This document shows positions 6,739-15,242 of a stretch of DNA of 42,554 bases, in pieces. Each line of letters starts with the position of its first letter. The stretch's first letter is position 1. The stretch covers positions 62,300 to 104,853 of the forward strand of contig JFAX01000007.1 in the NCBI GenBank assembly GCA_000585015.1, given 5' to 3'. The position numbers and the translations under genes were made by a program. Below the pieces are notes generated by a model. The model made no database searches and was not told the origin of the DNA. It saw only the letters and a list, made by a program, of their open reading frames with translations. The stretch comes from Candidatus Accumulibacter adjunctus (GTDB lineage: Bacteria; Pseudomonadota; Gammaproteobacteria; Burkholderiales; Rhodocyclaceae).

Positions 6739-7548
6739 ATGCCCGTCGACCACTACGAAAACTTTCCTGTCGCCTCGCTGCTGCTGCCGCAGCGGCTGCG
6801 GCAACCGGTCGAGGCGATCTATCGCTTCGCCCGCGCCGCCGACGACCTCGCCGATGAAGGCGACGCGCCGGCGGCGGCGCGCCTGCAGGCGCTGGCGGCA
6901 TACGGCGACGAGCTGGACCGCATCGAGCGCGGCACACCGCCGGCGACGACCGAGTTCGCATCGCTGGCGACGGTCGTGCGCGAATGGCGGCTGCCGCTGC
7001 ACTTGCTGCGCGACCTGCTCGACGCCTTTGCCCAGGACGTGGTCAAGAAGCGCTATGCCGACTACCCGGAGTTGCTCGACTACTGCCGGCGCTCCGCCAA
7101 TCCCGTCGGACGACTGCTGCTGCACTTGGTCGGCCGCGCCAGCGGCGAAAATCTGCGACGATCCGACTGCATCTGCAGCGGGCTGCAACTCGTCAATTTC
7201 TGGCAGGACGTCGCGCTCGACTGGCAGAAGGGGCGCGTCTACCTGCCGCAGAGCGACCTCGCGCGCTTCGCCATCAGCGAGGAGGAGATCGCCGCGGCTC
7301 GCTGGAGCGAACGGTGGGCGGCGCTGCTCGACTTCCAGATCGAGCGCACGCGGCAACTGCTGCTGACCGGTGCACCCCTGGTACACGAGTTGCCCGGACG
7401 GATGGCGTGGGAAATCCGGCTCACCGTCCAGGGCGGGCTGCGCATCCTCGAACGGATCGGCAGCGTGCGCGGTGACGTCTTCAAGCGGCGGCCGGTGCTC
7501 GCCGCCGGCGATTGGCTGCGCATGGGCTGCCGCGCGCTGTGGATGTAG
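6739..7548 (+). CDS. hpnC: hydroxysqualene synthase HpnC
   Basis: This 269-residue trans-prenyltransferase belongs to the squalene/phytoene synthase fold. HpnC turns presqualene diphosphate into hydroxysqualene in the HpnC-HpnD-HpnE route from farnesyl diphosphate to squalene for hopanoids. The N-terminus MPVDHYENFPVASLLLP is typical of HpnC. The Mg-binding motifs are DDLADEGD (residues 35-42) and FWQDVALDW (154-162), followed by GRVYLP. Length matches the family. The start ATG at 6739 gives the conserved N-terminus although no strong ribosome binding site is seen. Normally hpnC sits beside hpnD and hpnE; here it stands alone between a tRNA gene and an unrelated hydrolase gene. The partner genes, if present, must be elsewhere. 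Confidence 0.88.
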   Translation: MPVDHYENFPVASLLLPQRLRQPVEAIYRFARAADDLADEGDAPAAARLQALAAYGDELDRIERGTPPATTEFASLATVVREWRLPLHLLRDLLDAFAQDVVKKRYADYPELLDYCRRSANPVGRLLLHLVGRASGENLRRSDCICSGLQLVNFWQDVALDWQKGRVYLPQSDLARFAISEEEIAAARWSERWAALLDFQIERTRQLLLTGAPLVHELPGRMAWEIRLTVQGGLRILERIGSVRGDVFKRRPVLAAGDWLRMGCRALWM

Positions 7549-7791
7549 CCGGCGGGACTGCTCGACGCGACGCGGTCGCGCGGCCTCGTCGCGATGCCGG
7601 CCGCACGCGGCGCCGCCGGCACGCGCCAGCTCCGGCCCCTCGCACTCGCCCGCCGTCTCCCTTACCAACGGCCTTCGATTGCGGCAATATGGCGCGCTTG
7701 ATCCACCCACCGCGAACGGAGGCCAAGATGCCCGCTGCTCCTCGTTCCTCGCCGGCGGCCGCCGGTCGCGTCGGCTGAGCCCAGCGCCAGG

Positions 7792-8382
7792 ATGGCCGAT
7801 CGCCTCGCCGTCAAGGCCGTCGCCAGACTGCCGGTCCTCGACTACCCGCAGGTGCGCGAGCAGTTGCGCACCGGTGACATCATCTTCTGCTCGGGCACCT
7901 ACCTCTTCTCGCGGATCATCCAGTGGTTCACGCGCTCGGTCTGGAGTCACGTCGGCATCGTCTATCGTGACGACGGCCTGCAGCGAATCTTCGTCCTCGA
8001 GAGCGAGACGGCGATCGGCGTGCGCCTGGTGCCGCTGTCGAAGTACCTGCGCGATTACCACGGCCGCAACAAGCCGTACCGCGGACGCATCGTCATCGGC
8101 CGCATCCGGCCGCAAGTGGATCCCCAGTCGCTGAAGCAGGCGATCAGCTTCGGCATGGACGAACTCACCCGACCCTACGACAACTGGGAGATCTGCCGCA
8201 TCGCCATCCGCATCCTGTTCCGCCGCGGGCGCAAGGTGCGCGACCGCAAGTACATCTGCTCCGAGCTGGTCTACGAGGCCTTCCGCAAGGCCGGCATCGA
8301 CTTCAGGTTCCACCGCCGCTCGATCAGCCCGGACGACATCTGGAACGACGAGCAACTGGAGATGCAGTTCCGCATCCTCTGA
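7792..8382 (+). CDS. YiiX/YebB-like NlpC/P60-superfamily cysteine hydrolase
   Basis: This 196-residue protein has the permuted papain-like layout of the YiiX group. The catalytic His lies near the N-terminus (GDIIFCSG...VWSHVGIVY, His53) and the catalytic Cys near the C-terminus (KYICSELVYEAF, Cys156). Such proteins are thought to be amidases or peptidases acting on peptide or lipid-linked substrates. No clear signal peptide is seen, so it may be cytoplasmic. It lies 243 nt after hpnC and 160 nt before an MFS transporter gene; operon membership is doubtful. The 7549-7791 gap contains no gene that I can support. Confidence 0.75.
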   Translation: MADRLAVKAVARLPVLDYPQVREQLRTGDIIFCSGTYLFSRIIQWFTRSVWSHVGIVYRDDGLQRIFVLESETAIGVRLVPLSKYLRDYHGRNKPYRGRIVIGRIRPQVDPQSLKQAISFGMDELTRPYDNWEICRIAIRILFRRGRKVRDRKYICSELVYEAFRKAGIDFRFHRRSISPDDIWNDEQLEMQFRIL

Positions 8383-8530
8383 GGGCCGCTCCGGCCGCGC
8401 CGCTGCGCCCGGACCCGCCGACGTTTGCCCGGACGCCACCGGCAGCAGCACGCGCGGTACGACGAGCGTCCTGCCGGCAGCAAGAGCAGGCTTTGAAGAT
8501 CCCGAGTGCACCGGACGGCCCGCGGCAGAA

Positions 8531-8536
8531 TAGAAT
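8531..8536 (+). promoter_or_regulatory. -10-like TAGAAT just before the MFS start (possible leaderless message)
   Basis: TAGAAT ends 6 nt before the GTG start at 8543, so transcription from it would begin at or next to the start codon. No Shine-Dalgarno sequence precedes that GTG. A matching -35 is not clear. The same spacing occurs at the second MFS gene (11481). Confidence 0.35.
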
Positions 8537-8542
8537 GACGCG

Positions 8543-9733
8543 GTGACTTCTCCCCACCGCTCGTTGAGCCTCCTCGCCACCGCACAGGCGCTGCTGCTGA
8601 CCAATGGCGTGACGCTGGTTGCCATCAACGCCCTCGCCGGCTACGCACTGGCGCCGGACAAGCGGCTGGCGACGCTGCCGGTCGTAGGCTACGTCCTGGG
8701 ATCGGCGGCGAGCACGCTGCCGGCGTCGCTCTTCATGCGCCGGCACGGCCGCCGCGCCGGCTTCATGCTCGGCGCCTGCTGCGGCATGCTGGGCGGCGCC
8801 ATCGGCGCGCTGGCGATCTTCCGGCAGGATTTCTGGCTGCTCTGTGGCGCCACCTTCTGCTCCGGCGTCTACCATGCCTTCGGCCAGTATTTCCGCTTTG
8901 CCGCGGCGGAAGTCGTGCCGACGGAGTGGAAGAGCCGGGCGATTTCGCTCACCCTCGCTGGCGGCATCGTCGGCGGTTTCATCGGTCCGGCCGTCGGCAA
9001 GCTGACACGCGACCTGCTGGCGCCACAGTATCTCGCCTCCTACGCGTCGCTGATCGGCTTCGCCCTCGCCTCGCTGGCGATCGCCGCCAGCCTGCGCTTC
9101 CCGCCAGCGGCTGCCGACGAGCAACACGGTGTCGGCCGTCCGCTCGTCGAAATCGCCCGCCAGCCGGTCTTCATCGTCGCCGTGCTGGCCGCCGCCATCG
9201 GCTATGGCGTGATGAACCTGCTGATGAACGCGACACCACTGGCGATGGATTTCTGTGGTCTCGGCTTCGGCGATACGGCCCTGGTGCTGCAGTGGCACGT
9301 CATCGGCATGTTCGCGCCAAGTTTCCTGACCGGCCACCTGATCAGCCGTTTCGGCATCGCCAGCATCCTGCTCGCCGGCGCGGCACTGATGGCCAGCTGC
9401 ATCGTCATCGCCCTCGCCGGCGTCACGCTGCTGCACTTCTGGTGGTCGCTGCTGCTTCTCGGCGTCGGCTGGAACTTTCTCTTCGTCGGCGGCACGACGC
9501 TGCTCACCGAGGCCTACACGCCAGCGGAAAAGGCGCGGACGCAGGGCCTCAACGACTTCCTGATGTTCTTCGTCATGGGCGCCTCGTCCTTCGGCTCTGG
9601 CCTGCTGGTGACCAGCGCCGGCTGGAGCGTGCTGAATCAGGTTGCCCTGCCCTTCGTCGCCATCACCGCACTCGCCAGCGCGGCGCTGTGGCTGCGACGC
9701 CGACCAAACCGGCAACCCGGCGCGCCTGATTGA
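8543..9733 (+). CDS. MFS transporter
   Basis: This 396-residue protein has about 12 hydrophobic segments and a loop 2-3 signature of the major facilitator superfamily (LFMRRHGRRAGFMLG), with a second basic loop between the halves. It has a C-terminal tail of basic residues (LWLRRRPNR). Substrate is unknown. It resembles the short, often unassigned MFS proteins of proteobacteria. The start is GTG; the leading Met-Thr-Ser stretch precedes the first membrane helix (LLATAQALLLTNGVTLVAINAL), as expected. There is no clear ribosome binding site, and a TAGAAT box 6 nt upstream suggests a leaderless transcript. It is transcribed alone or with the upstream hydrolase gene. Confidence 0.85.
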   Translation: MTSPHRSLSLLATAQALLLTNGVTLVAINALAGYALAPDKRLATLPVVGYVLGSAASTLPASLFMRRHGRRAGFMLGACCGMLGGAIGALAIFRQDFWLLCGATFCSGVYHAFGQYFRFAAAEVVPTEWKSRAISLTLAGGIVGGFIGPAVGKLTRDLLAPQYLASYASLIGFALASLAIAASLRFPPAAADEQHGVGRPLVEIARQPVFIVAVLAAAIGYGVMNLLMNATPLAMDFCGLGFGDTALVLQWHVIGMFAPSFLTGHLISRFGIASILLAGAALMASCIVIALAGVTLLHFWWSLLLLGVGWNFLFVGGTTLLTEAYTPAEKARTQGLNDFLMFFVMGASSFGSGLLVTSAGWSVLNQVALPFVAITALASAALWLRRRPNRQPGAPD

Positions 9734-9758
9734 TAGCGGAGTGAACGCAGCGGGTCCG

Positions 9759-9923
9759 CTAGCGCCCGCCGCGGCTGCCGCCCTTGTCCCAGACGTAGCG
9801 GGCGGTGCGTTGCCAGCGCGTCTCGGCCGGGCGCAGGGTGTTGACGGCACGCTCGGGGCGGGCCGGCGAACTGCGAGCCGGGCCGGCCGGCTTGCTTGCG
9901 GGAGGCTTCTTCGCGGCAGCCAT
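9759..9923 (-). CDS. 54-residue basic protein of unknown function
   Basis: A short frame on the minus strand fills the gap between the MFS gene and aroC. It encodes MAAAKKPPASKPAGPARSS at the start, a middle with NTLRPAETRWQRTARYVWD, and a GGSRGGR tail. The product is very basic and rich in Lys, Arg, Pro and Ala, with one compact Trp/Tyr-containing segment (ETRWQRTARYVWDKG) that looks like a conserved core. GAGGA precedes the ATG at a suitable distance (about 8 nt). No membrane segment or signal peptide is present. Composition suggests nucleic acid or ribosome binding, but that is only a guess. Confidence 0.6.
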   Translation of the reverse strand: MAAAKKPPASKPAGPARSSPARPERAVNTLRPAETRWQRTARYVWDKGGSRGGR

Positions 9924-10010
9924 CGGGGTATCCTCGGGGAGGGGAGGTGGGCACTGTGATAGACTCTGCCGCCAATTCTAACGCTCGAGCCAACGCGCAA
10001 GGGACAACGC

Positions 10011-11114
10011 ATGTCCGGCAACACCTTCGGCACCCTGTTCGCCGTCACCTCGTTCGGCGAATCGCACGGACCGGCGATCGGCTGCGTCGTCGATGGCTGC
10101 CCGCCGGGACTGGCGATCTGCGCCGCCGACATCCAGGCCGAACTCGACCGCCGCAAGCCCGGCACCTCACGACACGTGACGCAGCGGCGCGAGCCGGACG
10201 AGGTCGAGATTCTCTCCGGCGTCTTTGCCGGGCGCACGACCGGTACGCCGATCGCCCTGCTGATCCGCAACCAGGACCAGCGGAGCAAGGATTACGGCAA
10301 CCTCGCCGCGACCTTTCGCCCGGGCCATGCCGACTACGTGTATACGCAGAAATACGGCTTTCGCGACCATCGCGGCGGCGGCCGCTCGTCGGCCCGCGAA
10401 ACAGCCGTGCGGGTTGCTGCCGGCGCGATCGCCCGCAAGTGGCTGGCCGACCGTTACGGTGTGCGCATCATGGGCTGGATGAGCCAGCTCGGGCCGATCG
10501 GGATTCCTTTCGTCAGTGCCGACGAGATCGACAGGAATCCGTTCTTTGCGCCGAATGCGGCGATCGTCGCCGAACTCGAAGACTACATGGATCAGCTGCG
10601 CCGGTCGGGCGATTCGGTCGGAGCGCGGATCTCGCTCACCGCCAGCGGATTGCCACCCGGCTGGGGAGAACCGGTCTATGGCCGCCTCGACGCGGAGATC
10701 GCCTACGCGATGATGGGCATCAATGCGGTCAAGGGGGTCGAGATCGGTGCCGGCTTCGCCAGCATCAGCCAGAAGGGCAGCGAACACGGCGACGAGATGA
10801 CTGCCGACGGCTTCCTCAGCAACCATGCCGGTGGCGTCCTTGGCGGCATTTCCACCGGCCAGGATCTGCTCGTCAACCTGGCGATCAAGCCGACGTCGAG
10901 CATCCGCCTGCCGCGGCGGTCGCTGACCGTCACCGGACAACCGATCGAGGTCGTCACGCACGGCCGCCACGACCCCTGTGTCGGCATCCGCGCGACGCCG
11001 ATTGCCGAAGCGATGCTGGCACTGGTACTGATCGACCAGGCCTTGCGCCACCGCGCCCAATGCGCCGATGTGGTGTGCTCGACACCGCGTGTTCCGGGAC
11101 GTCCGGCAGGATGA
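10011..11114 (+). CDS. aroC: chorismate synthase
   Basis: This 367-residue enzyme converts 5-enolpyruvylshikimate-3-phosphate to chorismate, the last common step of aromatic amino acid synthesis, using reduced FMN. The N-terminal [24 protein letters not shown] contains the FGESHG signature. Further conserved stretches are [24 protein letters not shown] (opening part of the substrate site), [16 protein letters not shown] and [11 protein letters not shown]. Length matches the family. It supplies the chorismate used by the trp genes about 11 kb downstream, though the two are not co-transcribed. The ORF is complete with a normal start 277 nt after the MFS gene. A promoter for the next gene overlaps its stop codon. 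Confidence 0.97.
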   Translation: MSGNTFGTLFAVTSFGESHGPAIGCVVDGCPPGLAICAADIQAELDRRKPGTSRHVTQRREPDEVEILSGVFAGRTTGTPIALLIRNQDQRSKDYGNLAATFRPGHADYVYTQKYGFRDHRGGGRSSARETAVRVAAGAIARKWLADRYGVRIMGWMSQLGPIGIPFVSADEIDRNPFFAPNAAIVAELEDYMDQLRRSGDSVGARISLTASGLPPGWGEPVYGRLDAEIAYAMMGINAVKGVEIGAGFASISQKGSEHGDEMTADGFLSNHAGGVLGGISTGQDLLVNLAIKPTSSIRLPRRSLTVTGQPIEVVTHGRHDPCVGIRATPIAEAMLALVLIDQALRHRAQCADVVCSTPRVPGRPAG

Positions 11115-11140
11115 CGGGCAGCCATGGCAATGAGTATAAT
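11112..11140 (+). promoter_or_regulatory. putative sigma-70 promoter for the YdcH-like gene
   Basis: TGACGG (11112-11117) and a consensus TATAAT (11135-11140) are 17 nt apart. The -35 overlaps the aroC stop codon. The next start codon is 54 nt downstream of the -10. Confidence 0.55.
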
Positions 11141-11193
11141 CGTGGGGTCTGGCCGCGCAGTGGGCGGGCCGGGATCAGCCAGAGGTTAGAGCG

Positions 11194-11445
11194 ATGCAAG
11201 TTGAGCACCACGACCTTCACCTGGAGTTCCCCGAGTATCTCGATTCGATTCGGGCGCTGAAAGTGGGGAACGAGGAGTTCGGGAGACTCTACGACGAGTA
11301 CCACGAACTCACGCGGGAGGTCGAGCGCCTGGAAGAAGAGGACCTGCCGGTCGACGATTTCACGATCGAGAACATGAAGAAGCAGCGCGTCTGGCTGAAG
11401 GACCAGATGTACCGCATGCTGCGCGCTTTCAGCCCACCGGGCTGA
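11194..11445 (+). CDS. YdcH/DUF465 family small protein
   Basis: This 83-residue, highly charged, helical protein belongs to the YdcH (DUF465) family. The core runs HDLHLEFPEYLDSIRALK, then a heptad-like stretch FGRLYDEYHELTREVERLE, and ends with MKKQRVWLKDQMYRML, where the conserved KKxRLxLKDxL pattern of the family is recognisable. Members are short coiled-coil proteins of unknown function, widespread in proteobacteria. It has its own good promoter upstream and is followed closely by an MFS gene that also has its own -10-like box. The start follows AGAGGTTAGAGCG. Confidence 0.82.
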   Translation: MQVEHHDLHLEFPEYLDSIRALKVGNEEFGRLYDEYHELTREVERLEEEDLPVDDFTIENMKKQRVWLKDQMYRMLRAFSPPG

Positions 11446-11480
11446 GCCCTGCCCGCCAGCGCGGCGTCAGGTGCATCCGG

Positions 11481-11486
11481 TAGAAT
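11481..11486 (+). promoter_or_regulatory. -10-like TAGAAT just before the second MFS start
   Basis: TAGAAT is followed by exactly 6 nt (cgccgg) and then the ATG at 11493. The arrangement is the same as at 8531-8543. It suggests a leaderless transcript; there is no purine-rich ribosome binding site between box and start. Confidence 0.4.
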
Positions 11487-11492
11487 CGCCGG

Positions 11493-12686
11493 ATGCATGC
11501 GCTCCCCTATTGGCGCCTTTCCGGCTACTACTTCTTCTACTTCGCCTTCATCGGCGCATTCTCGCCCTACTTCGGGCTCTACCTCCAATCACTCGCCTTT
11601 TCCGCCTGGGACATCGGCCTGCTGATGTCGCAGATGCAGTTGATGCGGCTGTTCGCGCCCTACCTGTGGGGTGCCCTCGCCGACCGCCTCGGCCGCCGGC
11701 TCGCCGTCGTCCGCCTGGCGGGCATCCTGGGCCTGCTCGCTTTCCTGCCGTTCTTCATGATCCGCGGCTTCGAGGCCATGCTGCTGGCGATGGCGCTGCT
11801 GGCCTTCTTCTGGAGTGCGGCGCTGCCGCTGGTCGAAGCGCTGACTTTCGACCACCTGCACGACGACCCGGCGCGCTACAGCCGTATCCGGCTGTGGGGA
11901 TCGATCGGCTTCATCATCGCCGTCATGGGCACCGGCCTGCTGCTCGACCACGCGCCACTGTTGGCGCTGCTGTGGGTGGTCGTCGGCACGCTCGCCGGCA
12001 TCCTGGCCTGCGCCATGGCCGTTCCCGACGCCCCGGCGCATCCGGCAGTGGGCGAGCCACCCCTGCTGCGCCGCATCCTGCGGCAGACGCGCGTGCGGGC
12101 GCTGTTTGCCGCCTGCTTCGCGATGTCGGCAGCGCACGGCGCGCTCTACGTCTTCTACTCGATCCACCTCTCCGACCATCATTACAGCAAGCTCCTCGTC
12201 GGCAGCCTGTGGTCCCTCGGCGTCGTCGCCGAGATCCTCGTCTTCCTCGGCATGGCCGCCCTGCTGCGACGATGCGGACTGCGCCGCGTGCTCCTCCTCA
12301 GTTTTGCCGCCGCTGTCGTGCGCTTCCTGATGATCGGCCATCTGGTCGACTGGCTGTGGCTCATGGTCGTCGCCCAGCTCCTGCACGGTCTGACCTTCGG
12401 CGCCTACCATGCGGCGGCGATCGCGGCCGTCAATCGCTGGTTTCCGGGGCATTGCCAGACACGCGGTCAGGCGCTGTACTCCACCGTCTCCTTTGGTGCC
12501 GGAGGCCTGCTCGGCAGCCTGCTCAGCGGCTGGACCTGGGGTGCCTGGGGCGCCGCAGCGACCTTTGCCCTGAGTTCGCTGCTCGCACTGATCGGCTTGC
12601 TGGTCGTCGCCATCTGGGTACGCGCGGCTGACGACGAAGTCAGCGAACCATTCGCCGCACGCGCTGCTCGAAATGCCAATTCCTGA
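11493..12686 (+). CDS. MFS transporter (HcaT/PPP-like)
   Basis: This 397-residue membrane protein has 12 predicted helices. The opening LSGYYFFYFAFIGAFSPYFGLYLQ and the loop WGALADRLGRR are typical of the MFS_1_like group that includes the 3-phenylpropionate permease HcaT. Further landmarks are FWSAALPLVEALT, SRIRLWGSIGFI and GLTFGAYHAAAIAAVNRWFP. The true substrate cannot be told from sequence. The gene starts 47 nt after the YdcH-like gene and its 3' end is nearly contiguous with the M48 protease gene, so those two probably share a message. Confidence 0.85.
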   Translation: MHALPYWRLSGYYFFYFAFIGAFSPYFGLYLQSLAFSAWDIGLLMSQMQLMRLFAPYLWGALADRLGRRLAVVRLAGILGLLAFLPFFMIRGFEAMLLAMALLAFFWSAALPLVEALTFDHLHDDPARYSRIRLWGSIGFIIAVMGTGLLLDHAPLLALLWVVVGTLAGILACAMAVPDAPAHPAVGEPPLLRRILRQTRVRALFAACFAMSAAHGALYVFYSIHLSDHHYSKLLVGSLWSLGVVAEILVFLGMAALLRRCGLRRVLLLSFAAAVVRFLMIGHLVDWLWLMVVAQLLHGLTFGAYHAAAIAAVNRWFPGHCQTRGQALYSTVSFGAGGLLGSLLSGWTWGAWGAAATFALSSLLALIGLLVVAIWVRAADDEVSEPFAARAARNANS

Positions 12687-12696
12687 GGACGATGCC

Positions 12697-13542
12697 TTGC
12701 TGCGACGCTTCCTTGCCCCGCCACCCTGGTACTGCCTGTTGCTCGTGGCGAGTCTTGCCGCCGGTTGCGCCACTACCCGCACGACGACCGCCGGCCGCGT
12801 CGGCGTGGACCGCGAACAGACGATGCTGGTCTCGTCCAGCGAAGTCAACCGGGCAGCGGCGAAGGCCTACCAGGAGACGCTGCGCGAAGCGCAGGGCAAG
12901 AATCTGCTCAATCGCGATGCGCAGCAACTCGCCCGCGTGCGGCAGATCGCCAGCCACCTGATTCCGGCGACGGCGGTCTTTCGCAACGACGCGCCGGGGT
13001 GGCGCTGGGAGGTCAATGTCGTCCGTTCGCGGGAACTCAACGCCTGGTGCATGCCGGGCGGCAAGATCGTCGTCTACTCCGGCCTGATCGAACAGTTGCA
13101 GCTGACGGACGACGAGCTGGCGGCGGTGATGGCACACGAGGTGGCGCACGCGCTGCGCGAACATGGCCGCGAGAAAGCGGGCCAGGCAGCCGGTGTCAAC
13201 GCCGCTGCCGCGATCGGCGGCGCGCTGATCGGCGCCTACTTCGGGATCGACTCGGGGATCGGCAGAACGGTCATCGGCAGCGTCGGCGACCTCGCGTACA
13301 TGCGACCGAACTCGCGCGAAATGGAACAGGAGGCAGACCGCGTCGGCATCGAGCTGGCGGCACGCGCCGGCTATGACCCGGATGCAGCGATCAGCCTGTG
13401 GCAGAAGATGGGGCGGACGGTCAGCGGCCGCCCGCCGGAATGGCTATCGACCCATCCCGCCAACGAGACCCGCATTGCCGACCTGCGCCTCTACGCCGAG
13501 CGCGTGTGGCCCCTGTACGAGGCTGCCGCCAGGCCCCCCTGA
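12697..13542 (+). CDS. M48-family metalloprotease lipoprotein (LoiP-like)
   Basis: A zinc protease of the Oma1/LoiP type, anchored as a lipoprotein and probably acting in the periplasm on envelope proteins. I chose the TTG at 12697 because AGGA lies 8 nt before it and the resulting N-terminus (LRRFLAPPPWYCLLLVASLAAGC) is a compact lipoprotein signal peptide with Cys24. An in-frame ATG at 12673 would overlap the MFS gene by 14 nt and add eight acidic residues ahead of the signal. The zinc motif HEVAH lies at residues 147-151 and the third ligand in EMEQEADRVGIEL. A Gly/Ala-rich hydrophobic stretch separates them. Length about 281 is normal. Confidence 0.85.
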   Translation: MLRRFLAPPPWYCLLLVASLAAGCATTRTTTAGRVGVDREQTMLVSSSEVNRAAAKAYQETLREAQGKNLLNRDAQQLARVRQIASHLIPATAVFRNDAPGWRWEVNVVRSRELNAWCMPGGKIVVYSGLIEQLQLTDDELAAVMAHEVAHALREHGREKAGQAAGVNAAAAIGGALIGAYFGIDSGIGRTVIGSVGDLAYMRPNSREMEQEADRVGIELAARAGYDPDAAISLWQKMGRTVSGRPPEWLSTHPANETRIADLRLYAERVWPLYEAAARPP

Positions 13543-13579
13543 CTGCGGGATCTGGCTACTGGCGAGCGTCGCTCGGGCA

Positions 13580-13609
13580 CTGACAGCAGACCCGGCGCTG
13601 TGACATAAT
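13580..13609 (+). promoter_or_regulatory. putative sigma-70 promoter for leuC
   Basis: CTGACA (13580-13585) and CATAAT (13604-13609) are 18 nt apart and lie 50 nt before the leuC start. The -35 matches five of six consensus positions. No leader peptide or attenuator is obvious in the 50-nt leader. Confidence 0.45.
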
Positions 13610-13659
13610 CCTGCCCTCCACGTCGCCCAGCGGGTGGAGAATTCCGGACGGAGAACACG

Positions 13660-15066
13660 ATGCCGCAAACCTTGTACGAAAAACTATGGCAGGACCACGT
13701 CGTCCATCAGGAAGCCGATGGCACGGCGCTGATCTACATCGACCGCCACCTGGTGCACGAAGTCACCAGCCCACAGGCCTTCGAAGGCCTCAAGCTGGCC
13801 GGGCGCAAGCCTTGGCGCGCGTCGTCGATCGTCGCCACCGCCGACCACAACACGCCGACCGATCACTGGGACCGCGGCATCGAGGATCCGGTGTCGCGGC
13901 TGCAGATCGAGACGCTCGACGCCAACATCCGCGAGGTCGGGGCGCTGGCCTATTTTCCGTTCAAGGATCCGCGCCAGGGTATCGTCCATGTCGTGAGCCC
14001 GGAGAGCGGCGCGACGCTGCCCGGCATGTCGGTCGTCTGCGGCGATTCGCATACCAGCACGCACGGCGCCTTTGCCTGCATGGCGCAGGGCATCGGCACC
14101 TCCGAGGTCGAGCACGTGCTGGCGACGCAGTGCCTGCTGCAGAAGAAGTCGAAGACGATGCTGGTGCGGGTCGAGGGCGTTCTCGGCCGCGGGGTGACGG
14201 CGAAGGACGTCGCGCTGGCGATCATTGGCCGCCTCGGCACAGCCGGCGGCAACGGCCATGCCATCGAGTTCGCCGGCAGCACGATTCGCGGTCTGTCGAT
14301 GGAGGGGCGGATGACGCTCTGCAACATGGCGATCGAAGCGGGTGCCCGTCTCGGCCTGATCGCCGTGGATGAGGTGACCATCGACTACCTGCGCGGCCGC
14401 CCCTTCGCGCCGACCGGCGAAATGTGGGAGCGGGCCGTCGCCTGCTGGCGCCGGCTGCACAGCGATGCGGGAGCGGATTTCGACTGCGTGCTCGAAATGG
14501 CGGCGGCCGACATCCGGCCGCAGGTCACCTGGGGAACGTCGCCGGAGATGGTCGTGGCGGTGGATTCGCGCGTTCCCGACCCGGCTGCCGAGAGTGACCC
14601 GCAGCGCCGGCAGGGAATGGAACGGGCTTTGCACTACATGGGGCTGCAGCCGAACCTGCCGATCCGCGACATCCGGCTGGACAAGATTTTCATCGGCTCG
14701 TGCACCAACTCGCGCATCGAAGACCTGCGTGCTGCGGCAGCAATCGTCCGCGGCCGCAGGCTGGCGAGCAACATCCGGCTGGCGCTCGTCGTTCCCGGCT
14801 CCGGCCTGGTCAAGCAACAGGCGGAAAGCGAAGGGCTGCACGAGATTTTTCGCGCCGCCGGTTTCGAGTGGCGCGAGCCCGGCTGCTCGATGTGCCTGGC
14901 GATGAATGCCGACCGGCTCGAGCCGGGCGAGCGCTGCGCCTCGACTTCGAACCGCAACTTCGAGGGGCGCCAGGGTGCCGGCGGCCGGACGCACCTCGTC
15001 AGCCCGGAGATGGCAGCAGCGGCGGCCATTGCCGGTCATTTCTGCGATGTCAGCGAATGGACCTGA
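13660..15066 (+). CDS. leuC: 3-isopropylmalate dehydratase large subunit
   Basis: This 468-residue aconitase-type subunit works with LeuD to isomerise 2-isopropylmalate to 3-isopropylmalate in leucine synthesis. It binds a 4Fe-4S cluster through Cys348 ([12 protein letters not shown]), Cys409 and Cys412 (GCSMCLAMN). Other family landmarks are TADHNTPT near residue 67, [33 protein letters not shown] and FEGRQG near the C-terminus. Length is standard. ATG follows a purine-rich GGACGGAGAAC stretch. It heads a run with an entericidin-like gene, leuD and asd, from a likely promoter at 13580. leuB, often in this run, is absent. Confidence 0.97.
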   Translation: MPQTLYEKLWQDHVVHQEADGTALIYIDRHLVHEVTSPQAFEGLKLAGRKPWRASSIVATADHNTPTDHWDRGIEDPVSRLQIETLDANIREVGALAYFPFKDPRQGIVHVVSPESGATLPGMSVVCGDSHTSTHGAFACMAQGIGTSEVEHVLATQCLLQKKSKTMLVRVEGVLGRGVTAKDVALAIIGRLGTAGGNGHAIEFAGSTIRGLSMEGRMTLCNMAIEAGARLGLIAVDEVTIDYLRGRPFAPTGEMWERAVACWRRLHSDAGADFDCVLEMAAADIRPQVTWGTSPEMVVAVDSRVPDPAAESDPQRRQGMERALHYMGLQPNLPIRDIRLDKIFIGSCTNSRIEDLRAAAAIVRGRRLASNIRLALVVPGSGLVKQQAESEGLHEIFRAAGFEWREPGCSMCLAMNADRLEPGERCASTSNRNFEGRQGAGGRTHLVSPEMAAAAAIAGHFCDVSEWT

Positions 15067-15086
15067 AGCAGCGCCAGGGACAAGAG

Positions 15087-15215
15087 ATGAAGGAACTGAA
15101 GCGGCTTCTGCTCGTTCTGCTGGCGACGGTTGCCGTCGCTGGCTGCAATACGGTACAGGGAATCGGCAAGGACATCGAGAAGGGCGGCCAGGCCATCGGC
15201 CGCGCCGCCCGCTAG
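15087..15215 (+). CDS. entericidin-like small lipoprotein
   Basis: A 42-residue protein with a lipoprotein signal peptide: a basic start (MKELKRLLLVLLATVAV) followed by the lipobox VAGC. The mature part, CNTVQGIGKDIEKGGQAIGRA, matches the entericidin A/B family (NTxxGxGxDIxxxGxxI). Entericidins are small amphipathic outer-envelope lipoproteins linked in E. coli to stationary-phase lysis. The family is commonly found in single copy between leuC and leuD in betaproteobacteria, which is the case here; the linkage has no known functional reason. ATG follows GGGACAAGAG. Confidence 0.85.
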   Translation: MKELKRLLLVLLATVAVAGCNTVQGIGKDIEKGGQAIGRAAR

Positions 15216-15242
15216 ATTGCACCTGCAGCACAGAGGATTGTC

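Noticed and set aside
6694-10288. Long minus-strand frames opposite hpnC, the YiiX-like gene and the first MFS gene
   Set aside because: They are GC-driven antisense shadows without family motifs; the plus-strand genes there have clear signatures.
12673-12696. ATG at 12673 as start of the M48 protease
   Set aside because: It overlaps the previous gene and puts acidic residues before the lipoprotein signal; the TTG at 12697 has a better spaced AGGA and signal peptide.
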